From the NCBI GenBank assembly GCA_933228895.1, contig OW121846.1, forward strand, positions 21,581,088 to 21,645,087: a stretch of 64,000 nucleotides of DNA. Direction: 5' to 3'. A program made the translations under genes and the position numbers. Below are positions 42,438 to 52,998 of this stretch, one piece after another (the stretch's first letter is position 1; every line of letters begins with the position of its first letter). This DNA comes from Platycnemis pennipes. Taxonomy: Eukaryota; Arthropoda; Insecta; Odonata; Platycnemididae. The notes under the pieces are model-generated. The model saw only the letters and a program-made list of their open reading frames with translations. It was not told where the DNA came from and made no database searches.

Positions 42438-43024
42438 ACCAAGTAGTTCTTCATCCCTCGGGCTCCCCACCCACCATGGAGCCACACATTCGGGACGCCG
42501 CACCGCAAACCGGTGCGGTCGCCAGGGCTACCCGAGGGGATATAGCACCCTAGAGGTGGTAGTCTGCTTCGGGTTGGGTCTTTAATGCACGGGCCCACCA
42601 ATCCCGTACATCTCCGACCGCCCTACGCAGACCCCCACCTCCTTGGCACTCGCCACCCGTAAGCAATACGCCACGGAAGCAGATTGACCGGGAGTGGCTA
42701 GCTCCCGGCCGCCCGTTAACAGCGAATCCGGGGCCAAAGAGGGGTATTGGCCCCCAGTCCATACCGGGCATCCGACACTCACGGACCTCAGCCTCCAGGA
42801 TCCCCTTCTCCTCCGTACGGGTCTCCGCACACGGCAAACATGCGGGTGGATCGCAGGCCGGGTGGTATGGCCGCACACAGACAGTTGACCCACAAGACTG
42901 TCCGGGCTCAACCCTTGTTGGCTCTGGGTTTGTTTTCGGGGTTGTCTCCCCTCCCTTTTAGTCGCCTCTTATGACAAGCAGGGTTACTACGGGAGTATTA
43001 TCAATCCCCCTACCCGCAGGGGTG
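42438..43024 (-). promoter_or_regulatory. I-like B 5' UTR
   Basis: 587 nt, closely similar to A 9662-10259. Its first bases (minus) are CACCCCTGCGGGTAGGGG. The two crossing pairings described for A are kept, one with a G-U pair (CCCGTAG facing CTGCGGG). Ends next to the target duplication at 43025. Confidence 0.8.
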
Positions 43025-43035
43025 CTCTTCCTCAT

Positions 43036-43114
43036 TCTCATCAGTGTTGCCACTATCACCACTAAGATATAACATCTTTGTAAAGTCAATTTCAGGAAGC
43101 CTTTTATTCGCCAT
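43036..43114 (-). pseudogene. piggyBac-like transposase, N-terminal start
   Basis: On minus from ATG 43114: MANKRLPEIDFTKMLYLSGD followed by an acidic stretch, where element B inserted. Downstream coding resumes at 27605. An acidic N terminus is usual for piggyBac transposases. Confidence 0.6.
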
Positions 43115-44589
43115 GAATGACTATGTTTCTCACGCAGAAATAAATTAACTTGGTAACTCTTGGTAACTAGCGAACGTTTTGCATGCGTCTGCTCACGACC
43201 ACGGAAGAAAAGAAACATTCTGAGGATAAGAAAAAGCGGTGAGAATATTTTTCGGAAGTAACCTTTCCCTTTTATTGGGGTCCTCAGTCACAGGCACTGA
43301 GTGCTAGCGGTCGTAACGGAATAACTCCAACTCTTGGGTGGTTCACCCTTCCCAACGCAAACAAAGCGAAGGAAAGAGACCCGAACACATTCGCACATAT
43401 ATTGGGATGAACCAGGCCCCGAATATTCCGAGAACAGCAGCAAAGCAAAGCAAACCGCATGCGGTCGACGCTGGTCTTCCCTCCAAAGCGAAAGATACCA
43501 GGGAGGGATTTCCTGATAGACACGTGCATCAGTCCCTCGAGTATCTCCCACCTTTTTTGGTGGCACCCTCCCCTAGAAGGAGGAAGAAGGGAAGTGGAGG
43601 AGGGAAGGGAAACTCAACACATTCATCCCCCAAACCTGTTCCGTGAGTGATGAAAACGAGGCGAGTTTGCAAAATAATACGCTTGAATATTGAAAGCTCA
43701 CTTCACGGCAATTGAAACTAACACCAGGAGGAATTTACCATGAACGGCAAGAATAGCTAAACAGCAAGGAAGATCCAATAGTTTATCAAGTGATGTAATG
43801 TGGAATAAGAAATGAGCGAATATCTCGTACGCGTCAGCCAGGAATTACGAACAACGCTGCATCATACAATATCAAAATCATTAAGAATTTCACGAGAAGA
43901 ATCGCCAACTTCAGTAATAATTAGAGAATCGTGATAAAAACAATAATTATGTGTGTATATCGTCTGATCACGATCTGGATGGCTTGGATAAATAACTACG
44001 TGAAGGGGGTTTATTCGAAAAACAGAAGCTGAACGTCAAAAGGTTCTCCATAGGCATTTACAAATTGAATTTCTTCATCAACCAGACTGTAAAATATGTA
44101 TTTTTTTAACAATTCCAAATAATTATTGCAATAACAGGAAAAAAGGAAACAATCATTTACAAAGTCTTATTTAGCACGGAGATAAATTAGCAAGTAGTAA
44201 AATATACGAAAGACAATATTTTGCGAAATTTCAATTTATTGTCAGAGCTAAATAAAAGCGTAGAACTATTTCGTAATATAAATAATATTATATGCCAGTT
44301 AAAATTTCAAGTGTCAATTATATGTCTAAATAAATGTCAAGTCATGAGATCAAATACAATTCATAGCCTCATGACAGAACAGTGCGAAAATATGGCGATA
44401 CACTATTCAAATGCAAATAAATTCATGCTAAGAGTAAACCAATATAAAAGAAATATATGGTTCACTTAAGAAGCAAATAAGTTTAAAAAAGGAAAAGATG
44501 ACAGACCGGAGTCTCACAGCATACATTAGGAACACTGCGCACGAATACATTTGCCTTCCCCAGCAAGATAGAGATAACTACGCAGCGCA
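43115..44589. other. 5' flank of piggyBac-like gene, no gene recognised
   Basis: About 1.5 kb. 43260-43680 is GC-richer and holds overlapping ORFs of 60-102 codons on both strands with no recognisable family. 43680-44560 is AT-rich. No repeat landmark of the satellite or of the other elements is seen. It could include a separate old insertion. Confidence 0.4.
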
Positions 44590-44664
44590 CGACTAAAGTC
44601 GCACATCCCACCTGGGATGAGATAATGGCTCGCGACTATAGTCGCTTACCCCAGTTAAGGGGTT
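44590..44664. repeat. Palindrome-rich terminus of piggyBac-like element
   Basis: Contains cgactaaagtcg (44590-44601), atcccacctgggat (44605-44618), cgactatagtcg (44633-44644) and accccagttaaggggt (44648-44663), then satellite. Repeated short palindromes at a transposon end are plausible transposase-binding sites. Confidence 0.5.
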
Positions 44665-47080
44665 AGTTGTAAAACAGCGATAAAAAAATTTTGTTCGAAG
44701 AAATTCATTTTTGCGAGGACTGCTCTTAGCTCGCTCTTAGCTGCTCTTAGCTTATGCATTAATTGCGGTGAAACCTTCTGAGAAGAGGCGGAAGAGTCAA
44801 CTTTAGTTGAAAAAATACGGGGAAAATGAATTTAGAATAAATAATTTTAAATTTGAGAGAGCCCCTTTTAGCAGATTTTCATGTTTTTGCAAAGAAAATT
44901 AGCAATTATTGCGGTGAACAGTTTTGAGAATAGGCGAATAAGTCAATTTTAATTGAAAAACAGCGGTGAAATCTAATGGAATAGGAAGAATTACATTTTT
45001 AAGTGAACGACTCATAGCTGGATTTATTAATTTCGCTATGAAATTTTGCAATCATTTGGGAGAACATTACTGAGAAGCGGCGAAAGAATCAAGTATAGTT
45101 GAAAAACAGCGGTGAAAATAATTCAGTTAGAAGAATTACATAATTGGGAGAATGGCTCTTAGCAGGATTTTCTTTATTTTGCTTAAAAATGTAAAAAATT
45201 GCCATGAACTATTCTGAGATGAGGAAAAGGAGTCAGTTTTAGATAAAAAACGGCGGTAAAATGAATTTATACGGTAGAAATTCCTTTTTTAAAGAACGCC
45301 CCTGAGAAGGATTTTTTTATTTTGCTAGGAAAAATTGCATTTATTGCGGTAAAATGTTTTGAGAAAAGACAATAGAGTCAATTTTAGCTGATACAACGGT
45401 AAAAATGAATTTTGTAGAAATAATTTCATTTTTAAGAGGAAGTCTCCTGGCAGGATATCATTTTTTTGAAATGAAATTTTGCAATAATTACTGTGAAATA
45501 TTTGAGAGGAGGCGAAAGAGTAAATCTTTGTTGAAAAACAGCGGTAAAATTAAATTTAGTTGGAAGAAATTGATTGTTCAAAGAACTACTCTTAGCAGGA
45601 TTTTTTATTTTTCTAAGAAATTCGCTTTAATTGTGGTGAACTGTTATGAGAATAGGCGAGAGGGTTAATAATAATTGAAAAACAGCGGGTAAAATAAATT
45701 TATTAGGAAGAATTGCATTTTTGAGAGAACATCTCTTTGCAGAATTTGTTTATTTACTCGGAAATTTAATATTTGAGAGGAGGCGAAAGAGTAAATCTTT
45801 GTTGAAAAACAGCGGTAAAATTAAATTTAGTTGGAAGAAATTGATTGTGAAAAGAACTACTCTTAGCAGGATTTTTTATTTTGCTATGAAATTTGCTTTA
45901 ATTGTGGTGAACTGTTATGAGAATAGGCGAGAGGGTTAATAATAATTGAAAAACAGAGGGTAAAATAAATTTATTAGGAAGAATTGCATTTTTGAGAGAA
46001 CATCTCTTTGCAGAATTTGTTTATTTACTCGGAAATTTTACACAAACTGCGGAGACCTGTTCTGAAAATTGGCTTAAGAGTCAATATGAGTTGTAAAACG
46101 GCGATAAAAAAATTTTGTTTGAAGAAATTCTTTTTTGCGAGGACTGCTCTTAGCTTGATCACTTTATTTATCAATGAAATTTTGAATAATTAATCGTAGA
46201 ACGCCTCTTAGCAGGATTTTTATATTTTGCAAAGAAATTTAGCATTGATTGCTGTGAACTGTTCTGAGGAAATGCAAAGGAGTCAATTTTTGTTAAAAAA
46301 TAGTAGTAAAAAAGATTTTAGTTGGAAGGAATTCATATTTGAGAGAACGCCTCTTAGCAGGTTTTTTTATTTTGCTAAGAAAATTTTCAAAAATTACGCT
46401 GAACTATTCTGAGAAGAAGGAAAAAAGTCATTTTTAGAGGAAAAACGACGGTAAAAAAGAATTTAATCGGTAGAAATTCCTTTTTGAGAGAATGCCCTTT
46501 ATAAAGATTTTTTTATTTGGCTAGGAAATAATGCATTTATTGCGGTGATCTGTTTTGAGATGAGACAATAGAGTCAATTTCAGCTGAAAAGCAGGAATAA
46601 AAATAAATTTTGAATAAACAATTTTTAATGTGAGAGAGGGCCTCTCTTAGCTGGATTTCATTTTTTTGCAAAGAAATTTTGCAATAATTGCTGTGAACTG
46701 TTCTTGGAAGAGCGAAAGAGTCAATTTATTTAGAAAAAATGTGGTAAAAATTATTTTATTTGGAAGAATTTCATATTTAAGGAACGACTCTTACCAGGAC
46801 TTTATATTTTCCTCAGAAATTTTGCAATTAATACTGTAGTTGTTTTAATTAGAGATAAAAGAGTCAATTTTGTTTGAAAAACAGGGGAAAAAATGAATTT
46901 CCGAAACTGAGAATAGCCGAAAGAGTCAATTTTTGTTGAAAAACAGTGGTTGAAATGAATTTAGTGGAAATAATTTTATATTTGAGAGAACGCCTCATAG
47001 CAGGATTTTGATTGAATGAGACATTAAAGTCAATTTTAGCTGAAAAGCAGCAATAAAAATCATTTTGAATAAATAATTTT
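44665..47080 (+). repeat. Satellite array with monomer-type variation
   Basis: About 17 monomers. Several already resemble types found in the higher-order array at the right: gagaacatctctttgcagaa (45726, 45989), ctgctcttagcttgatcac followed by tcgtagaacgcc (about 46143-46207). Includes a 271-bp tandem duplication at 45501-46042. ORFs of 60-90 codons here come from repeated monomers and are not genes. Confidence 0.9.
45501..46042 (+). repeat. 271-bp tandem duplication of a satellite dimer
   Basis: Two copies (about 45501-45771 and 45772-46042), each made of two monomers, differing at only a few positions (for example gattgttcaaag/gattgtgaaaag and aacagcggg/aacagaggg), far fewer than between neighbouring monomers. 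Confidence 0.85.
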
Positions 47081-47626
47081 TGCCCCCTGCGGTTAGGGGG
47101 ATTGAGAATACTCCCGCAGTATCTCTGCTTCTCGTAAGGGTCGAATAAAAGGGCGGGGAGGATACCCCGAAAACAAACCCCATGCCAGGAAGGGTTAAGC
47201 CCGGACAGTCTTGTGGGTCAACTGTCTGTGTGGCCTGACCTGGCCTGCGATCCACCCGCATGTTTGCCGTGTGCGGAGACCCGCAAAGAGGAGAAGGGGA
47301 TCCTGGAGGGTGAGGCCCGTGGTTCCCAGCCGGGTGTCGGATGCCCGGTATGGACTGGGGGCCAATACCCCTCTTTGGCCCCGGATTCGCTGTAAACGGG
47401 CGGCCGGGAGCTAGCCACTCCCGGTCAATCGGCTTCCGTGGCGTAAGCTTAACGGTGGCGAGTGCCAGGGAGGTGGGGGTCTGCGTAGGGCGGTCGGAGA
47501 CGTACGGGTGTGGTGGACCCGTGCATCGAAGACCCAACCCTAAAGCAGACAACTACCTCTAGGGTGCTATATCCCCTCGGGTAGCACTGGCGACCGCACC
47601 GGCTTGCGGTGCGGCGTCCCAAATGT
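47081..47626 (+). mobile_element. Lone 5' end of an I-like element (3'-truncated)
   Basis: Matches A 9662 to about 10210 and the B 5' UTR, starting with gccccctgcggttaggggg. The match stops at aaatgt (47621-47626), before the ORF1 start, and is followed at once by satellite in inverted orientation. LINE copies normally lose the 5' end; loss of everything but the 5' end points to deletion or rearrangement. Confidence 0.88.
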
Positions 47627-48000
47627 CTTCACTTCATCTCAGAATAGTTCAGCGTAATTAATGTAAATAATCTTTTAAAACAGAAAAATTTGCTAAAAGG
47701 CCTTCTCTAAAATTTGAAATTCTTCCAATGAAATCATTTTTACCACTATTTTTTTTATAAAAAATTGCCTCTTTTGCCTCCCTTCTGAAGGGTTCACAGC
47801 AATTAATGCATAATTTCTTTGCAAAATATAGAAATCATGCTAAAAGACGTTCTACCATTCCTCACTCAAATTTTTATAGAAAAATTAAATAAATTCCGCT
47901 AACATGAGTCCTCGCAAAAATGAATTTCTTCAAATTTAATTTTTTTTTCGTTGTTTTATAGCTTATAATGTCTCCTACGCCAATTTTCAGAACAGGTCAA
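47627..48000 (-). repeat. Inverted satellite block
   Basis: 374 bp matching the satellite on the minus strand: catctcagaatagttcagcg, cttctgaagggttcacagc, gcaaaatatagaaatcatgc and acgccaattttcagaacagg. All other satellite in the window is in plus orientation. The monomer types match those of the higher-order array. Confidence 0.9.
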
Positions 48001-48749
48001 TTTTACGATTTTCCTTTCGTATCTTACGCAGGAACTATCGCTGCTACCTTCGATCTTTCCTGCGAAACGGACATCTGGATACATCGTGTATCCTACGACG
48101 CATCCAGAGACATCCGGGCAACCTTGATTCGGCATAATCTTGCTGAATTCTACCGCCCTGATAACCTTGCACTGCTGAGACGACTTGTAACCAATGCTCG
48201 AGGCCCGCACCTTCCCGAGGGACATCTTCGGCGCCCCCGGAGAGGACCGCTGCGGCGGAGGCGGAGGACGCAAGCTTCGATGGACCTTCGACCCTCGACC
48301 ACGTGGGAACAGGAACAGTAAAAGGAGCAGGAACAGTAACTGGAGTTGGAACTGGTGACTAGGAACAGTCACCGGAACCGATAACGGAACCAGAACTGGA
48401 ATCGACGATTTTACCTACGGAACGTGCTTTTTGACACGTCCCGCTTCTGCGGGGATCCCTTCCCCATCCCTACCTGCAACCTTTGGGGCTATCCCTTCCC
48501 CCCTTGCACAGGGTTATCCGTGCCCAAGGGAAGTGGCGCTCGTGGGTGTCTGGCTAACAGAGACCCAGATTCTCAACCCCGAGTGTCGCTCGACCCTTTC
48601 CCCTATACGCACTCCTCGGTCGCTCCCGATTCGCGACCCCTGGCAGAGGGCCTCCTAACGGAGTGAACCTCCTAGCACGCCAGGTGGGACCGGTCGGGTC
48701 ACCACGCTAGGGTGCCCACCCACACACTCCCATTGACCCGACATACAAC
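48001..48749 (+). other. 5' region of Jockey-like element, boundary unclear
   Basis: The part from about 48420 is C-rich and looks like the Jockey 5' UTR. The part 48001-48400 has open frames on both strands and a run of ggaacagtaac-like units (about 48303-48400), but no family was recognised. It may belong to the UTR or be separate captured sequence. Confidence 0.4.
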
Positions 48750-50306
48750 ATGGCGTCCCCGGGCGCCATCCTGGAGCTCGGCCACCGCAGCAGCAAATCT
48801 ACTACCGTTTCCCAAGAATCCCTCACTCAGATAGGGTGCGATCTCCGCCTCTCCCGAGGCTCACTGTCCCTTTCGGACTCAGACTCATGTCACGAGGTGG
48901 TCAAATCGACCTCCTCCTTAACGGCCTCCGCTGCCTTGCTACCGGCGCCAACCACCGATAATCCTGTCTCTCAGGACGACGTTGCTGGGGCATCCGCCTC
49001 CACCGACATGGACACCACGATGCCTCCTCCTGCGATGCCTCCTGCGATGCCTCCTGCGATGCCTCCTCCTGCCGTTCCAGGCACCACTGCCGACGGTTTC
49101 CTATTTCCCAGGAAGGTAGCCAAGCGTGCGGCTCCTCTGTCACCAACCCTACTACAGACATCATCAAAATACAGGGCCCTACGCCTTGATGATGACGGCG
49201 GTCACCCCTCAAACGCCACGCCACCTGACCCGATGGAGGTCGACCCTGCGGCGCTCTTATCAAAGACCCAGCTGCCGCCGATCTACCTGAAGGGTACGGC
49301 TGAATGGAAGACTCGCTACGCAGAAATTGCTGCCCTCTGTACGTTCCCTCCCGTCACCGCCATGGCAGGCGGGGACATAAGACTTCGCTGCCAGTCAGCG
49401 AACGATTTTCGCAAAGTGACTGCAGCTTTGCGCGCCGCAAACAAACCATTCTACACCTACCAGCTGCCTGAGGACAGAAATTTTTACTACGTTGTACGTG
49501 GCCTCCCTACGGACACTGACCCGCGGGACATCTTAGCTGAGATCACCACCTACCGAGGAATCCCGGCGACAAAATGCAGCCAGCTGCTGACGTCACGCCT
49601 TACACAGGCCCAACGTGAAGAGCGGGAACGCATATTAGCGCGCAACCCGGACCACATATTCCCCCCTGTAGCAAAGAGGCCTTTGCCCCTATTCCAAATC
49701 GAGGTGCCCACTAAGGCGGACGCCGACCTCCTCCAGCAAGTCACGAACATATGTGACCTATCTATAAAAATCGAACCATTCAAAACCCCTTCAGGGCCCC
49801 CACAATGCACCCGCTGCCAGCGCATGGGGCATACATGGAAAAACTGCGGCATGACGTTCCGGTGCGTCAAGTGCACCGCGACTCACGCGCCGGGAGCCTG
49901 CCAGCTCCGCCCAGAACAGCGGGCCACATGCGTGAACTGTGGCCAGGAGCACGCGGCAAACTACCGTGGCTGCACCGCTTATATTTCCTACGCAGAACGC
50001 ACCCGCGGGCCCCGGGCCTCACCTCCTCCTTCTTCCTCCCCTCCACCGACCACCGACCCAACGCCGCCTCCTCCGCCTCCTACACAACCTTTGCCTCCAC
50101 CGCCTCCTACACAACCTCTGCCTTCAACCAGTACCTCTCCTCCCCCTCAAGACCTCTGTTCACAGATAAAACGTATCCTAGACCGCTTCCTTCCACCCAT
50201 CCTTAGCCTCTTTGCCAAACTAGTGTCCCCACCTCCTGACAAGAGTACCTGGCAAATTCTCCTCGAAGAAGTCCCCTCCATTCTCTACAGCCTAGTAAAT
50301 GGATAA
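48750..50306 (+). CDS. Jockey-like ORF1 (Gag-like)
   Basis: 518 aa, intact. ATG 48750 (MASPGAILEL). The N-terminal 180 residues are Ser/Pro/Ala-rich with a short tandem (AMPP units, about 49019-49078). Residues about 175-350 are the domain found before zinc knuckles in Jockey-type Gag proteins (PIYLKGTAEWKTRYAE, YYVVRGLPTDTDPRDI, LFQIEVPTKADADLL). The knuckles CTRCQRMGHTWKNC, CVKCTATHAPGAC and CVNCGQEHAANYRGC follow, then a Pro-rich linker and a hydrophobic C terminus. Role: RNA binding and assembly. Its stop overlaps the ORF2 start in ATGGATAA (50299-50306). Confidence 0.88.
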   Translation: MASPGAILELGHRSSKSTTVSQESLTQIGCDLRLSRGSLSLSDSDSCHEVVKSTSSLTASAALLPAPTTDNPVSQDDVAGASASTDMDTTMPPPAMPPAMPPAMPPPAVPGTTADGFLFPRKVAKRAAPLSPTLLQTSSKYRALRLDDDGGHPSNATPPDPMEVDPAALLSKTQLPPIYLKGTAEWKTRYAEIAALCTFPPVTAMAGGDIRLRCQSANDFRKVTAALRAANKPFYTYQLPEDRNFYYVVRGLPTDTDPRDILAEITTYRGIPATKCSQLLTSRLTQAQREERERILARNPDHIFPPVAKRPLPLFQIEVPTKADADLLQQVTNICDLSIKIEPFKTPSGPPQCTRCQRMGHTWKNCGMTFRCVKCTATHAPGACQLRPEQRATCVNCGQEHAANYRGCTAYISYAERTRGPRASPPPSSSPPPTTDPTPPPPPPTQPLPPPPPTQPLPSTSTSPPPQDLCSQIKRILDRFLPPILSLFAKLVSPPPDKSTWQILLEEVPSILYSLVNG

Positions 50307-52998
50307 ACAAACATACCCACCTACCCAATTGAATATCATTTCCTGGAACATCCAATCAGCCTCCACCAATTACCCAGACCTTCTCCACCTTACCTCTACC
50401 ATCCATCCTGACGTCCTCCTTCTCCAGGAAACTGCCTCAAAACCCACCCACCTTTTCCGCGTCCCGGGGTACCGCGTGTATCGACGTGACCGCTACCCTC
50501 GCCGTGGAGGCGGGGTAGCCACCCTCGTTAAAGAGTCGCTTCAGCATCATCCGCTCCAGGCCATGGAAACCGTCCACCTAGAGGCCGTTGGCATCAGTCT
50601 CCGCACCTCAATGGGCCCGCTCAACTTATGGTCACTATACCACCCTCCGGGACGAAACCTCGCAGAAGCTGACCTCGACCTCCTCCTCACCACCATTGCT
50701 ACGGACGGAACCTTCATGGCAGGCGACATCAATGCGAAGCACAGGGACTGGGGCTGCAGAGGCACAAATGGAAAGGGCACACAGCTCCGTAGGGCGATGT
50801 CCGACTCCCCGCTTCACCTCCTCATCCCATCCGCGCCGACACACTTCCTACCAAACCACCCTGACCGAGCCGATATCCTAGATATCGGCCTTTCTTCCAC
50901 GGACCTCCCTTTTCCTGCTATCACAGTCCACGGCGTATCCGCTTCCGACCACGCTCCCGTCTCCTTCACCTTCAACCTTACCCCAACCTTGTCCTCACAC
51001 CTCCCGCGGCGTGTCAACTGGGAGTTATTCCAGCTGCACGCCGAAGCCCGACTCCTTCACCTGCCTCCTCAGCCACTCACCACGGCTTCTGATGTAGACA
51101 AAGCCACGGACAACCTTACCCTCCTCATCTCCGAATCCATTACCAATTCCGCTCGCCCTATCCTTCCACCTTCCCCTCATCTTCACACCTTACCGGCCGC
51201 CGTACTCAATCTCATCCGAGAACGAAACAGAGCCAGACGCGCGTACCAAAGAACTCACAACCCGGCCTTCGCGGCGGATTACCGGAACCTGCGCCTCCGA
51301 GTGCGGCCAAAGCTCAGACACATCCGTTCCACCATCACCGACCGCTGTTCACCACAGGCGGGGACAGGCAGCCAAATCCCTGGGACCTGGTGCGGCGGCT
51401 CCGCGGCAGGACATCGACCGTCGCGGCCCTCTCACACGGTGGGCGGACGGTCACCAGCGGCCTTGATAGAGCCACCATCTTCGCTCAGCAACTTGCCCGT
51501 ACCTTTACCAATGACCTACCGTCTCCTTATGAACACTCAGCTTCCAGTGCCGTCACCGCCTTAACCTACACCCCTACCTCGGAACCCATCCTCACCGATC
51601 CTCGTGAAATAAAAATCCTCATCTCTCGCCTTCATGCCAGGAAGGCCCCTGGTCCTGACTGCCTCACAAATCCTGCCCTTAAAAACCTTCCCCCATCCTA
51701 CCATGACTTCATTTCCCATATATTCAATGCCTGCCTCCGCCTTTCATATTTTCCCACGGCCTGGAAGCTGGCCAACATAAAAATGATCCTAAAACCCCTG
51801 AAACCTCACTCTGATCCTACTTCCTATCGTCCCATCTCCCTACTCGCTACCCTGGGTAAGTTGCTAAAACGCGTGATACACCACCGGCTGGAGGCCGTCG
51901 TGGACGCAAACAACCTTGTCCCGCCGTGGCAAATGGGGTTTCGCCGCCACCACTCGGCAACCCATCAATTGGTTCGCCTGGTGGACACCATAGCGGCCGG
52001 ATTCCGGAGGGACAACACCACCCTCGCCGCTTTTCTTGACCTTAAGCAGGCCTTTGACCGCGTCTGGCCCGGCGGCATACTCCTTAAGCTGTCCCAACTC
52101 CCTGTCCCCAATTACCTAACCAAACTTATCCTTTCCTTCCTTACATCCCGTACCTTCAAAGTCACCATAAATTCCTCATCCTCAGCAATCTATCCTATCC
52201 ACGCCGGCGTCCCTCAAGGCGCCACCCTCTCTCCCCTTCTGTTCAACCTTTTCCTCTCCGACCTCCCCATTCCGCCCCATACCACAGTATACCAATACGC
52301 AGACGACATCGCCCTCACGACTGATTCCATCAGCCCAGTCATTGCCTCAAGGCGACTCAAACCGGCCGTAACATCCACGGCTCTGTGGCTCCAGTCCTGG
52401 AAGCTGACGGTCAACCCGCAAAAAACTGACCTGGTGACGTTTACGAGACTCCGGCGCAACCTGCGACTGGCCCGCATCGTCATCGCAGACACTGTCATCG
52501 AGCCGAAACCCGTGGCCAAGTACTTGGGGGTCCGCCTAGACCGCCGCCTAGTTTTTGAAGACCACACGCTGACCTCCATCGTAGGGCAAAGCGGATGTTC
52601 ACATCCCTGTTCCCGCTTTTCAGCCGGCAATCCCCGCTGAGCCTCCCGGCGAAAGTCCTAGTCTTCCGGGCCACCATCGAGAACCTGCTCACCTACGCCT
52701 CCCCCGCTTGGGTCTTCCCAAATCCAAAATCTCCAAAATCAACATCCGCCGGCTCTCCGGGACGTACAATCGCCTGATCCGGAGGATGACGGGGGCCCCG
52801 TGGTTCGTGCGGAACTCCCAACTCCACAGAGAACTCCATCTCCCTTCCCTGCCAGACACCCTCCGCCACCAGCACATTCGCTTCAAACATTCCCTACTCC
52901 ACACTGGAAACCCCACCCTCACGCCGTTATGGCAGAGCCCTCTACCCGACCACGGCAAATTCCCGGCCACCCAAACCTTGCCGCAAATTCCCTAATAA
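50299..52998 (+). pseudogene. Jockey-like ORF2, endonuclease and RT with frameshifts
   Basis: ATG 50299 overlaps the ORF1 stop by 8 nt. The endonuclease (50299 to about 51340) shows ISWNIQSA, LLLQETA, AGDINAKHRDWG and SASDHAPVSF. A frameshift near 51340-51390 moves to the RT frame (to 52640): RKAPGPDCLTNPAL, YRPISLLATLGKLL, FLDLKQAFDRVW, AGVPQGATLSPLLF and YQYADDIAL (about 52289-52315). Further shifts near 52570-52590 and 52715 carry the thumb and C terminus to about 52995. Catalytic residues are present. There is no RNase H. Confidence 0.87.

Larger units (their letters stand above)
27617..43024 (-). mobile_element. I-like non-LTR retrotransposon B, split by BEL element 2
   Basis: Minus strand, 15,408 bp including BEL 2. 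Removing BEL 2 and its 5-bp duplication leaves 5,712 bp, almost the same as A (5,709). Target duplication ctcttcctcat at 27606-27616 and 43025-43035, inside the N-terminal coding part of the piggyBac-like transposase. Tail of CTA units at 27617-27630. ORF1 has one frameshift and ORF2 at least two, plus the BEL insertion. Closest relative in the window is A. Confidence 0.92.
25636..44664 (-). mobile_element. piggyBac-like DNA transposon remnant, split by I-like element B
   Basis: Minus-strand transposase pieces lie at 43114-43036 and 27605-26266, on both sides of I-like element B, whose 11-bp duplication joins them. The right end has the palindromic sequence ACCCCAGTTAAGGGGT (44648-44663) next to resumed satellite, resembling a piggyBac CCC...TTAA end. 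The left end shows no matching terminal repeat, so it may be deleted. The boundaries come from satellite phase, not from a verified TTAA duplication. Confidence 0.65.

Noticed and set aside
43284..43650. A host gene in the GC-richer part of the piggyBac flank
   Set aside because: Overlapping ORFs on both strands are short, with no domain or splice evidence. Cannot be supported.
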